Shown here: piece by piece, positions 12,613 through 23,959 of the stretch
Position numbering within the stretch: the stretch's first letter is position 1
How the letters are laid out: the number at the start of each line of letters is the position of its first letter
Made by a program: the position numbers and the translations under genes
NCBI GenBank assembly: GCA_030340625.1
Contig: JAOPHQ010005416.1
Span: 256,001 to 320,000 of the forward strand
Origin: Merluccius polli
Taxonomy: Eukaryota; Chordata; Actinopteri; Gadiformes; Merlucciidae
Direction: 5' to 3'
DNA: 64,000 bases
The notes under the pieces: model-generated
Database searches by the model: none
What the model was told of the DNA's origin: nothing
The model's input: the letters and a program-made list of their open reading frames with translations, nothing else

Positions 12613-14723
12613 AGATCATGCTGCATTTATACATGACGGGCCGCAGCATGGGCCGCTGTATACTACAGTATAAATGTATACTCCTGATCATTAACGATAC
12701 AGTGTTGTGTAGTGGCCATCGCTAAGAAATATGTATGCTTCTTTTCCGAGAAATATCGTAATTTCATTGGTTTGTTGCGTCAATTTACACTACAGTTCCC
12801 ATGAGTGTCAGCGACCGTTGCTATGGTGACGACGCCAGCTTTTAGTAAAATGTTTTATATTGCCGATGGGTGGTTATCGTCAGTGGCTGGCGAAATACTG
12901 CCCTGTAGCAGTTATATTGAAATGTAAAGAAAATAATGTGTGTATAATGAAAATCGACCAGCCACAAACGGTACAGGAAACATAATTTGAAGCTTTCTGA
13001 TTGGCTGAACTGGCCCAGATATGTAAACCAACACACTGTGAACATAATTTGTACTTTTTATGTGTACCTTTTAAAGCCAGCACAGTTAGAAATGCAAGCT
13101 TTTATATTTAGGATAAGATATATTTTACTGTAAGATGGACATTATTATACGTCACGCGCAACACGTACCCTGACTACGTTGGTCCAAAGTGCCAAACGTA
13201 GAGGGGTTACAATAAAGGCCCTTAAATTGTATGACTGTTACATTTTTCTGCCTATTCTTTTACTATTATTGTCCCACACCACAATGTATGTCCCACAATG
13301 TGAACTCCAAACAATTCATGTTCATCCAATTCATGGACAAGCTGGAAACACGTCTAAAAACACTTGAAATAGAATATAGACTATATTTATATTTTTACAA
13401 CATCAATCTCCCTATAATATGAACAAAATATGATCAGGTTATACTTTCTCTCTTGAAAACGGACAAAACGCTAACCCTAACCCGGAAAATGAATTTAAAG
13501 AACTACAAACGTTCGGAAAATGCAATACACTGAAGTGTGCGGCGCCATGTTTTTTGTAGTCCTAAAGCCCCTTATGTTACTATGGCAGAGGCCTACTTTC
13601 TTTCAAAAGCTCATATCTTGGTCAATTAAAAACAACTGTGGGTAAAAATGTAACTACACACAGACATACATTCGCATTACCATATTGTTCATCCAGGGCA
13701 ATCCTGTCAGCCCTGGGGAAGGGAACACAATGGCTATAAATGGTCATATTAAGTAATATGGAAATATGTATATGAATCATTTATGGGGTAAATGGGGTCT
13801 AAACTGCTCCAAATTGAAAAGCATGACTAAGGATAAGGTCACCATCAATATGTTGAACACATTTTGCCACTAAATATCCCTTAAAATATGTTTTTGTGAT
13901 TTTATCCATCTTGGCTCTATATAGGCTCTGAGAAAGTACACATCAGTAAGTGCCTTCTCAGTGAGCAGATAAAAATGAAACTTTGTCGTAGGATGACAAT
14001 GAAGACACCATTGGAAAGGTCTTGATCTGCAGAATACAGATCTGCCACTGTGGACATTCTGGGTGGTTCCTGCTCCTCAGGAATGCCCTTTGAACCTTGA
14101 ACCTAAGGCTCTTTTAAAGGCTTACAGAAAAGCAACACAATGTGATACAAACATGGGGAAAACATTTTTGGAAAGCTCTTGACTTCTTCTATCATGTCCT
14201 TTGTGGCCTTTGCCAAACCATTAGGGGGCGCTACTGGGTAAGGTCAAAACCAGATTTCACCCAATTAACAATAGTAAAAATGAAATCTGACTAAATAAAT
14301 GTGCTCCCCGGTCCCTAAAACATATAATACACTTGCGAAGTTCCTTGACACATTTTCACATAATAGGGAAAACGTAAACTAAACATTTTAGAACTAGCCT
14401 ACAAAAAAAATGGCGGAAAAAACATGGCGCCGCACACTTGAGTGTATTGCATTTTCCGAACGTTTGTAGTTTTTTAAATTCATTTTCCTGGTTAGGGTTA
14501 GGGTTAGCGTTTTGCCCGTTTTCAAGAGAGAAAGTATAACCTGATCATATTTTGTTCATATAATAGGGAGATTGATGTTGTAAAAATATAAATATAGGCT
14601 ACATTCTATTTCAAGTGTTTCAGACGTGTTTCCAGCTGCTTTGTTTGTCCATGAATTGGATAAACATGAATTGTTTGGAGTTCACCTTGTGGGACATACA
14701 TTGTGGTGTGGGACAATAATAGT

Positions 14724-15541
14724 TTTATTTTTATTTTTTTTATTGTCAACAATATTATGACATTATAACATAAACAGTAGTACAGTAAGGACAGTACTTC
14801 CGGCTGATAGGTCCTCCCAGGTGGTCACGGTGTCTGTCAGCTGTAGCCCCTAGCAACCTGACGTCATTGAAACATGGTGCAGGAATCAGAGAGAGAAAAC
14901 ATAGAGTAACTAACCAATAGGACAAACATCCGATCGTAACTCGTCACTTTGTCAACATTAGTTTCTCCCGCTGCCACGGAATAATGTGTTGATCAGCAAA
15001 TCAACCTCAGACATGTTGTGGGCGAGGGTATCTGGTTTGATCCGTCAGACGGAGTGACGTCACAAGGGAGTCTTGGGCCGTGTTCCGATATCTGTGAGTA
15101 CACTAACTTCCGTGAGTACACTTCAACATAGTACACTATCCGTACTCAATAGGTACGCAGAGCTTCAGATGTTAGTGCTGTTACTCTGTGGCGCACTTAA
15201 CGGAAATGACATCAGCTGCGCGGCCGCGTCACCCGCCAAACACGTGAATTCATTAGACGTTCTCTGAGCGCGGCTCCGCCTCTTCCGCTACGTAGCTAAG
15301 ATGGCTGCCGTTGAGTACGCAAAGTGTACCCCGTAGCACACTCAGCATTTTGGCCGTTTTGAGTACACATACGGGTCCTTTCAAGTACACTTCTTTTACC
15401 GCGATCATAATCGGAACACCCTACGTACTCAAACTAAGTACACTAAGTACGGGAAGTATGGATATCGGAACACGGCCCTGTGGAATCTGAAAAAGTCACG
15501 TGAATCTTGAAAGTCACGTGACTTGGACGCAAAACCATGGG
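14724..15541. mobile_element. Segment present only in right arm, including a MITE
   Basis: The palindrome alignment is uninterrupted on either side of this segment, so it was inserted into the right arm or lost from the left. It contains a self-contained MITE (15075-15478). Confidence 0.65.
15075..15478. mobile_element. MITE with GGGCCGTGTTCCGATATC termini
   Basis: Perfect 18-bp terminal inverted repeat GGGCCGTGTTCCGATATC; 404 bp; interior rich in GAGTACAC/GTGTACTC motifs; no coding. The target duplication is not clear. Confidence 0.8.
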
Positions 15542-16288
15542 AAAAGAATAGGCAGAAAAATGTAACAGTCATACAATTTAAGGGCCTTTATTGTAACCCC
15601 TCTACGTTTGGCACTTTGGATCAACGTCAGGATACGTGTTGCGCGTGACGTATATTAATGTCCATCTTACAGTCAAATATATCTTATCCTAAATATAAAA
15701 GCTTACATTTCTAACTGTGCTGGACTGGGAATGCTCCCAGTCCAGGGTCGGACCTGGACCGGACCCCCCCCCCCCCCCCCCCCCCCCCCCAGCCCCGGAC
15801 CCCCCCAGCCCCGGACCCCCGACAAATGTGTTATCGATATTTAACGTAGCCTATTGAGGATACGTTTCAATTCAATGTAAATTATCCAAGAGGTAAATAA
15901 ATAACAAAACATATGCTCAATTCAGATTCAAGACGTAATCAGGGACAACATACGTTAAATGAAACGTTCCCCGAAAGGGAAATATGCCTTAATGACAATA
16001 ATATGATATGTTGACATTTAACATATCTGGGATACGTTTCAACCAAACATAATCCTATAGGTAAATAAATGGCAAAAAAATAGGCTGAGAACGAACGTAT
16101 TTGCGTTACGTTCAATGAAACGTAATCACGGACAAAATACGTTTTCAGACAAACGTAATTGAGAATGCCGAATAGTTCCCTGGGAACGTAATTTTGATGA
16201 GACAGGGTTGCCGGGTTAGCCTACAAAAATACGTCATCCCTGCACCACTCTATAGCGCTAGTCCTGCCTGTCATACTATGGCAGCAGT

Positions 16289-17732
16289 CAGTACGTTTAC
16301 ATGCACAGAATAAACCCGATTAAAGCCATTGCTCGTCTATGCTCCGCAACTGGTCAACTGCAATTGTCCGCGTACACATGGCAGCGAGTAATCCGATTCA
16401 TTAGCCGGAGCATGTCATACCCCGGTACGATAGGTGGCGCTGTGCCCATTTCAACTAGTGGTAGTAGAGCCACCGGTTGACCTCTTTACGTCACCAGCAA
16501 CAACAAACTCATTCGAGAAAGCGATGTTTCAGCAGACAGCTGTCAGTTCACTTCGGGTGATAATCATTTCTCCGCCGCTCCACTGTTCCTCTCGGTCGTA
16601 TGCCGACTCGGTCGTCCGCGGAGCGGTCCGCATACGACCGAGAGGAACAATGGAGCGTCGGAGAAACGATATGGACCCGAAGTGAACTGACAGCTGTCTG
16701 CTGAAACATCGCTTTCTCCTCCATGTCGCGTTTCAGTCTGGACTTCAGAGAGTCAAAGCCAAAGTTAATTTCCCCCAATTCCTTTTCCCCATGGGCGAGA
16801 TAAACCCGCCTAGGAGTCTTTACTTGTTGTGCACCAGAGAGTCGGAGAACCCGACGCAGTCTGTAAGATTCATATATCAGAGAATGCCGCCGTCAGTTCG
16901 GCCGCGCAATGAATGAATAAAGATCGTAGTTATTTTTACAACCTCGTTGATGAGCAACATTTAGAAAAACATGGACTTTAAATTCAGCCTTGGGTTAAAT
17001 CGAAGCGTAGTTTGTACTGAATGCACGTTGATGAAGATACACTCCTATAGGCACGGCACCGGTTCCTCCATCTTCTGCGCCAGTTTTTTAAATAAATCGC
17101 CGACCCAAAGTTAGTTGACAGCTGTCTACTGAAAACATATTTCTCCCACCAGAACAGCCCTGAATGAATGAATAAAGGTCGTAAACACGTCGGGAGAAAA
17201 AAACATTTATTTTGACAGATGTGCCCGAAGTCACTACTTTACAACCTCGTTGATGACCCACATTTAGAAAAACATGTACTTTTAAAGTTTTAATTCAGCC
17301 TTAGGTGAAATGGAAGCGTAGTGTCCGCGTGCTTCCACCTTTAATGAATGCATGCCATGCGCGCTCCCGCGGGCGGGACACAATTCTTATAGCGCCACCT
17401 TTTTAAATAAATCGCCGTTTCTCGTTATCCCTTATCCGACGGCGACAACAACAACAACAAGACTATCGTCTCCTTCTACTTCCGGTTCACGGCCCCGGGA
17501 AAAGATCTCGAGCATGCGCAGAACGCAATTAAACGGATAATCCAATCCGACTGGTTACATGCACGCTTAGTCGGCTATGAATCGCATAATCTAGGGGTCT
17601 TAACCTGATAATGAGAGAGTCGACTCGAACCGATTTTAGCCTGATTAAGGTGTATACATGCATCTTAGTAATCCAATCATTGTTGGGTTAAGCCAAAAAG
17701 TCGACTTTCTTGAGTGTCATGTAAACGCACTG
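16289..17732. mobile_element. Inverted-repeat element with CAGTRCGTTTACATG ends
   Basis: Left end cagtacgtttacatg matches the complement of the right end catgtaaacgcactg. The 3-bp AGT lies outside each end (16286-16288, 17733-17735). It holds a strong hairpin at 16515-16718. No transposase was recognised. A 3-bp duplication would exclude hAT; the superfamily is left open. Confidence 0.7.
16515..16718. repeat. ~90-bp-arm hairpin
   Basis: gagaaagcgatgtttcagca at 16515 pairs with tgctgaaacatcgctttctc ending at 16718, and pairing continues inward with few mismatches to a short GC-rich loop (tcggtcgtatg / catacgaccga). Confidence 0.88.
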
Positions 17733-17796
17733 AGTGTGTCTTCTGAAACTTTTAGGTTACGTAACCGAGTCGGACTCGGACCGATAAGTCGATCTG

Positions 17797-17920
17797 AAAG
17801 CCACTGACATCCACACAGCAATCCTACGTGATATTGTAGTTTTGTCCTTGTTTTAACAAACTGAACCGCTTCAGAAATTAAAAGGAAAAACGATCAGTTG
17901 ATAAAAACGAGATTCTGCCT
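17797..17920. repeat. Dispersed repeat, also at 55211-55320
   Basis: gaaagccactgac, gtgatattgtagttttgt and aaattaaaaggaaa recur in order at 55211-55320. Identity unknown. Confidence 0.6.
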
Positions 17921-18292
17921 ATATCAGAACATAGGCAAAATACACATTTTTGAATTTCCATATGAATCTAGTTTGTGTCGCGGTACAATATTGATATATT
18001 TTTTGGGTTTAATGAAAAACCCAAGCTGGCAATGGATAATTAGGCACGTCATTGAATGTGCAAAGGAGACAGACGAGAGTAGAGGATGAATGTGCTCTCC
18101 GACGAGAGATCGACTCTTCCACATTTTCAGATCACAAAAATGTACGGCTAATTGATTGATATTGGATGCAATAACAATAGATTATTAGCCTTTTTTTGCG
18201 CCGCAAATAGGAACATTTCTACCGCATTCGGCCCCAGAAAGGTGTTCATGTCTGACCCTATCGAATCCGAATAATCGATTATTCACTCCTAC

Positions 18293-18336
18293 CACCAGTA
18301 TTCAACCATGAAAAATGTGAGTTGTTCCCATCCCTA
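18293..18336. mobile_element. MITE right end (CATCCCTA family)
   Basis: accatgaaaaatgtgagttg followed by ttcccatcccta matches the right end of the element at 26524-26786. Confidence 0.5.
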
Positions 18337-18879
18337 ATAACTAACTATGTAATTAAAACCACGCCCCATGCCTTGAATTGTGACACATGCCTCTCGGTTT
18401 ACATAGGATATTAGCATTAAAATCAAAAGAAATAAATGTCAACGGCACGTAATAATGTAATGTATGAGGAGAGTGTTTGTTTCTACACCAAAGAAATCAT
18501 ATTAGAAAATGCATTATAGCCAATGAAATTCTGAGACAAAACGTCAGAACGAGTATGAAACTAACTTAAACCAGTCACATCCGCTATTCTCTCCTGAACC
18601 ATGGATGTAGGCCTATGCTCTGAACGTTACACATTTGTTGCTTACAACAGATGCTACAAAGACATAACAATTCAAGCAAAAAAGAAAGAACATTTTACAA
18701 GGAAGTATTTTAAATGATTAGCGGGAACAAGAGATCCAATCACATATCTGGCCACAGAGTTTGCATTCAAGGGGGTCAGGTAAGTGCACAACGGCCATGT
18801 TCAATTTGTGTGTCTGAGGTTCGATCACAGACACACACACACACTCAGTATGTGATCACAAAACTGTTTTGAGTGGTGA

Positions 18880-19352
18880 GTCTCAATTCAGATTCGGTTA
18901 GGTTAGTACACTTCCATGTAGTAAATTCTGTACACTATGTACTTACTTACGTGAATTTCAACAGGGTAGTGTTGAAATCAAACACAGCCGTTGTGCACTT
19001 ACTGGAAATGAAGATTGCGACCAATTTTTCTTCCTTTTAATGGCGAAATGCAACAGGGCTGAACATTATCGGCAACATTTGGCTGCCAAAATATCTGCTG
19101 GCTTGTTTGCTCACTTGACTTTATTAAAAATCATAAAAAATTTGCGTTATTTTAATTCGACTGCCATTTTCACAAATGTTGGCGACCATTGAAGGTGAGA
19201 AGTGTCCAGCGCTCCACACTTTTGGACTGTTATGAGTTCACTATCCGGGTACTCGGTAGTGCACTGCATTTTATCATACTACTCAGTGTGAATGCACTTA
19301 TGCCCTCAAAATAGCAAGGTTAAGTATGGAAGTACACAAATTAAGACACAGA
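18880..19352. mobile_element. MITE with GTCTCAATT / AATTAAGAC ends
   Basis: Left gagtctcaattcag and cacttccatg pair with right catggaag-like and aaattaagacac sequences in inverse order. The interior has gtacac/actcagt motifs related to the 15075 element. Boundaries are approximate. Confidence 0.5.
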
Positions 19353-19450
19353 CCTGGTTACGGCTGTCATATCGTCCTCATCTTTACTACACCCAGTGGG
19401 TGCTGAAACACTTACACTTGTCTGCATGCACCCCTCCACAAGATGCATAA

Positions 19451-19452
<2 letters not shown>

Positions 19453-19533
<81 letters not shown>
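19453..19533. repeat. (AC)n microsatellite
   Basis: About 40 perfect AC units. Confidence 0.98.
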
Positions 19534-19534
<1 letters not shown>

Positions 19535-19796
19535 TTAAGGCACAGTGGTTAACAATGCATCTCAATAAAACTATTAACTGTCTTAATTTCCATAGTATAC
19601 AAAGACAACACGCCATCTACATTATAGATGTATAATATGCAACATCAGAGTGAATTCTGGTGAAAAACAAACAACAATATCTGTTAATGTATTGCCTGTT
19701 GAGCTATAAAATAAAACAAATGTGATGATGCCAACGGAATGATTTTCTGTATGTGTCATGAAGCAGGCTATTTGCATTATGGTGTCTATTACATTT

Positions 19797-20062
19797 ATAT
19801 TTAGGGCATTTACAGATGCATTTGTCCAAAGCGACTTACAATAAGTACATTTGTCAGAAGAAAGTGAAACAACTAGAACAAGTTTCAAGCACTCCCAATT
19901 GCTAAGGTAGAGGAAGGATGCTAAGCGGGGTCCAGGTGAACTCTGCACAGGTGAGTCTTGAGTCTCTTGTGGAAGCTGGTGAAGCTCGGTCCACCATAGC
20001 GGTGCCAAATCAGAGAGTTGTGACTTAGCTGTGCAACCTTTGCTACCAGTGTCTATCATGTG
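19797..20062. repeat. Dispersed fish repeat interrupted by the hAT element
   Basis: Contains the widespread teleost motif gtccaaagcgacttacaa. It is continuous in sense with the sequence after 21267, the hAT element having inserted into it. Confidence 0.55.
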
Positions 20063-20372
20063 CAGGCGCGTAATTTGCGGGGGGGTTAGGGGGGTCATGA
20101 CCCCCCCAAAAATCAGATCCAGCTAATATAACCCCCCCCAATATCATCACACATAATTCAGAAAAATATGAAATATTCTGTTTGTTTTCTTTATTAATTT
20201 AATTTGGCAGCAAGATAGTATCATGTTTTAATCATCTGTAATGTACCCCCCCCTCCCCGCCCGCCCACCGACTACTTGGTATGACCCAACCCGTTTTCTT
20301 TACCAAACCGAACTATTTCGCGCAGTCGCTGGGATGAATAGTTGAGAAAGTTCATGCTAAATGAATGTGGCG

Positions 20373-20453
20373 ATGAAAAGGACACGGAAAGGCAGCCAGA
20401 CAACTCTTTTTCATTGTTGGTCGAAAAAGAGTAAAAATCCTGACGAAAAGGAG
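20373..20453 (+). pseudogene. hAT transposase first-exon remnant
   Basis: 27 codons, MKRTRKGSQTTLFHCWSKKS followed by KNPDEKE, ending at a splice donor (gtaaat). QTTLFHCW resembles the N-terminus of ZMYM/TTF-type hAT transposases, just before their zinc finger. No downstream exon remains within the element. Confidence 0.65.
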
Positions 20454-20857
20454 GTAAATACCCCTATTGTTATACCATGAGCTGTGTTCGAAATCGTTCC
20501 CTATCACGGATATAGTGCACAATATAGGGTGCTCACCATTTTGTAGTGGTGTTCGAATTCTCAGTGGTTCATTTCATGCACTATATAGCATGGACCGCGG
20601 AACGCATCTGAACAAGGGGGGGCCATAATATCCAACACGTTCTCATCCCAACTCGTAATATACCGACGATTTGTCATCACGCCCCTAGACGTCTGATACT
20701 GACGCAAAAGGTTCCCTCCCGCGTCTGTGTGAAACGATCTGGGTTCTCATAAACCCGTTCGCGGTGGTAAGAGACGAGCAGAGTCTACAGCGTCCGCTCG
20801 CAGAGCAGAGTCTACAGCGTCCGCAGTCTACTGTGAAACAATTCACTCCAAAAAGGG

Positions 20858-21042
20858 TTATGGTTAGGGTTATGGTTAGAGTTATGGTTAGGGTTATGGT
20901 TAGGGTTAGGGATAGGGTTATGGTTAGGGTTAGGGTTAGGGTTATGGTTAGGGTTAGGGATAGGGTTAGGGTTATGGTTAGGGTTAGGGTTAGGGTTATG
21001 GTTATGGTTGGGGTTATGGTTATGGTTAGGGTTATGGTAACT
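20858..21042 (+). repeat. Telomere-like GGTTAG/GGTTATG array
   Basis: About 30 irregular GGTTAGG and GGTTATG units inside the hAT remnant. Confidence 0.95.
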
Positions 21043-21452
21043 AACTATGTTATTTAACTACTGTGTCATTATGGCATAAATAGTCAAAAAGTAGCCAAAA
21101 TCAGTAAAAGTATCGCAATGTATTTCTAATACAAGAACGGCAAATTGGCATGTCACCTTTTACACAAGAAAATGATTCAATAAATAAATAAACAAATAAA
21201 TAAATAAATATGCCGCGAGTTTAACCCCCCCAATGGCAGACCCAAAGTTACGCCCTTGATCATGTGTCAGATGTGTTATAACTATTTAACACGATTCCAT
21301 AGAAAACAACCTGCTATGGTTGTTGAGAGATTAAAACATTTAGGATTTAAATAAGGGGTTCATCTGTTTTTCAATACTTTTTGAATCTACTCAAATAATT
21401 ATTTTTTGAGCATCAATTTTGTCACATGCTCGCACTTTAAAGATGTTTCATA

Positions 21453-21511
21453 GACTCTTTTCACAGAGGTGTCATCGTAGGACCCTACAGACCCTTTCTG
21501 TGAAAAGAGTC
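21453..21511. repeat. 15-bp-stem hairpin
   Basis: GACTCTTTTCACAGA (21453-21467) pairs perfectly with TCTGTGAAAAGAGTC (21497-21511). Probably the end of a small foldback MITE. Confidence 0.8.
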
Positions 21512-22156
21512 CATTGGATGGTAGCTCTCAAAGGGCAGTTAAAGAATGAATCAGGGATTATATCCCATTAAAATTACCATGCCTAAAGACATATAGAGAT
21601 TAGCTATATAATCCATTTTGGACAATAGTTTGGTAGAAGGTCTGAACCACAAAGCTCACTGTTGATCCTCCACATACAGCAGGTATGCAGAGTTCAACCA
21701 CGCTTGAACCACAGTCAGTTATTAATACATTCATAGCTGTGAAACCTGGGGTTTCCCTGCTCCACTGTTGAGACAATTTGAGGCTTCCTCATCAGAGTCT
21801 ACAGCGCTAGACCAATGATTACCTGTCAGGCCTGCACGTTCTTTGTTGTAGAGGTGGTGTGAATGAAGGGAAGGCACTCTGTTGCCGTGGGAACCCTGGA
21901 GAAGAAGGCTGTTATTTCCTAAAGTCATAAGAGCCACATCCAGTCGGTCAGTGAAGGGGTGGGGGGGGGTAGTACTTAAAGACTGGATGGGAATATCACA
22001 TTTAAATAAATCCCTCTGGGACACACACACACACACACCAGCTGTGTGTGTGTATATTGTATGGTGATCACAGATCAACAATAGGAAGGCACCTGTTTCC
22101 TCAGGGAAGCCAGCTTCCTGTTAGGAAGCAGTTGATAATGGTATCAGCTGGAAATA

Positions 22157-22158
<2 letters not shown>

Positions 22159-22209
<51 letters not shown>
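22159..22209. repeat. (AG)n microsatellite
   Basis: About 25 AG units. Confidence 0.97.
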
Positions 22210-22213
<4 letters not shown>

Positions 22214-22753
22214 ACAGAACGTCAGAGAGCGAGAGAGGGACAGGTAGACAGGGAGAGAGGAAGCATGGGATCTACACAGGTCGACCCAGTTTCTGCATGA
22301 GTGAGCGAGGTTATCCTCCAGGTACTCATGTTCCCTTCAAACTTGGAATCTGCTAGAGAACGGGATGTCGGGATGTCCTCTTGTGCCGCTACCTTCACCT
22401 GGCAACAGCGCGCTTTCGGTTCACCCTTCTAGTTGATATCATGTCAACATATTGTATTACGTTACAGGACTACAGTTACTATGGAAGTCATTCTTTGGTA
22501 CTTACTCCTGTACTCTTGGCCCCGTGGGGCTAGCATTTAGGCCCCTGTACAAACACTGGCTTCAAACTAGTACAGAGTGCACAATTTATTGTACAAATTA
22601 TAAACTATCTGCCGTGCTGTGTAATTTTTCTCAGTTCAGTTGGTTTCTTTTCCTTCCCCCTCGCTGCACACTTGCCACTAATTCATACATGTCTTCTAGG
22701 CCCTTTTTATAGAGGCATCATTGTAAGAGTGACAACACAGGCGTCGCTCTTAA

Positions 22754-23218
22754 AGGGATAGTTCGGGTTTTAAGACACGAAGTTGTATGGGTTCCCTGTC
22801 AGCAACGTTGTGCATCAGCACTGACTTGCCCCCCGACAGCGTGCAGGCGTTTCACTGTCTTTCGCGTGCTGGAAAGTTAACGCGAAAGACAGTGAAACGC
22901 CTGCGCAGCCTTCAGCTGTCAGTAGCGCGCAGTGGTAGGAATCGAGAAAAATAGTGCCAAGTGATAACGAGGTTTTAATTTTTCCTGGACAACGTTTTTG
23001 TGGTGCAAATATGTCACTCTTTTGAACGCATATGGTTTTGAGAAGAAAAACACTTTACTTTCGTGACCCCAGCAACTTGCCGGACTACTTTCTTCAGCAT
23101 CAAAAACAGGCTGGATCCCCCCTCTCAGGACGCTGTCGGGGGGTAAGTCAGTGCTGATGCACAACGTTGCTGACAGGGAACCCATACAACTTTGTGTCTT
23201 AAAACCCGAACTATCCCT
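22754..23218. mobile_element. TTAA-flanked MITE (piggyBac-like)
   Basis: TTAA at 22750-22753 and 23219-23222. Terminal repeats start AGGGATAGTTCGGGTTTTAA and extend about 90 bp with few mismatches. The interior carries a strong hairpin at about 22838-22902 (gcaggcgtttcactgtcttt and complement). No transposase. TTAA duplication is typical of piggyBac; the assignment rests on that and the ends. Confidence 0.85.
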
Positions 23219-23959
23219 TTAACACAAAATATTATGGGTCTGCTCTTTTTATGTACCAGGGCAGGTGTAGTAGACTAAACTAGTGAAGATAACACACATT
23301 GACCATTGCTGGTGCAATAAATACATAAATAAAACTTGAAACTCCCATCGTGAATGAAGCTCTCAAAGAATCGCTCCTCCTACTCCATGATGGCAGTTCC
23401 TTAATCCAATTTCCGCTACTGGACCCAATCACTGTGCCACTCACGTAAGCATGCCCTACACGTATCTGATCTAACAGCGGGTATTACAACATTCGCTTGG
23501 CACTGTATCTGGTCGTAGTTTTTTTCATTGACCGAATGCACCCGAGTGCTCCTGTGTTATGCGGATAAATGCATCCCTGTCGAAATATGCGTCCCCTGTT
23601 TATCTCTATCTATCGATTAGCTATTTGTAATCTATCAATTTTTTATTATCCAGATTACAAAAGTCTTTCGCTATGGACATTTTTATCATTATCATTCTGA
23701 GCAACTCCTGCGTTTTTACAAAATTGTGGAGTTTTTTTTATTGAATACACCCTTATGTAGCCTACAATTCACACACTAGATGTCAATCACTCAAATACAA
23801 TGACACAATTATAAAATGAAAATAAATACAAAAAAGAACATATAAGGGCATATAAAGAGCTCTTTATCTTAAGGCGCAAACAAAAGAAACCATATTACAG
23901 TGCCCCAGGGCTAGCGGAAGTTGCATTAGCCGCTCATCATGGACTTCGCTATTCTGTGT

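Larger units (their letters stand above)
12072..16210. mobile_element. Giant inverted repeat element, ~4.1 kb
   Basis: The left arm (about 12072-13556) is the reverse complement of the right arm (about 14418-16210) around an ~860-bp unique centre. Matching blocks: 12073-12460 with 15825-16209; 13080-13262 with 15542-15720; 13262-13555 with 14419-14723. The right arm has an extra 14724-15541; the left arm has an extra ~12512-13079. Arm ends read CAACCCTGTCTCATC and its complement. CCGGGTT lies immediately outside both ends (12065-12071, 16211-16217), possibly a target duplication. No transposase frame is seen in the centre or arms, so it looks non-autonomous or is a head-to-head inverted duplication of a dispersed repeat. 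Confidence 0.8.
20063..21258 (+). mobile_element. hAT transposon remnant with 8-bp target duplication
   Basis: ATCATGTG is repeated exactly at 20055-20062 and 21259-21266. The ends CAGGCGCGTAA and TTACGCCCTTG form an 11-bp inverted repeat matching at 8 of 11. This length of duplication with CA...TG ends is diagnostic of the hAT superfamily. The interior has a short transposase N-terminal exon (20373-20453), a second MITE-like insert near 20480-20600, and a telomere-like GGTTAG/GGTTATG array. It is internally deleted and non-autonomous. Confidence 0.9.

Noticed and set aside
11435..18336. A single ~6.9-kb element from tagggatgtg to catcccta
   Set aside because: The ends belong to one family, but the flanking 8-mers do not match, so two separate fragments are equally likely.
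19622..20098. 158-codon minus-strand frame
   Set aside because: Crosses a dispersed fish repeat and a transposon boundary; no protein similarity recognised.
20764..21057. Val/Arg/Met repeat protein frame
   Set aside because: Read-through of the GGTTAG/GGTTATG array.
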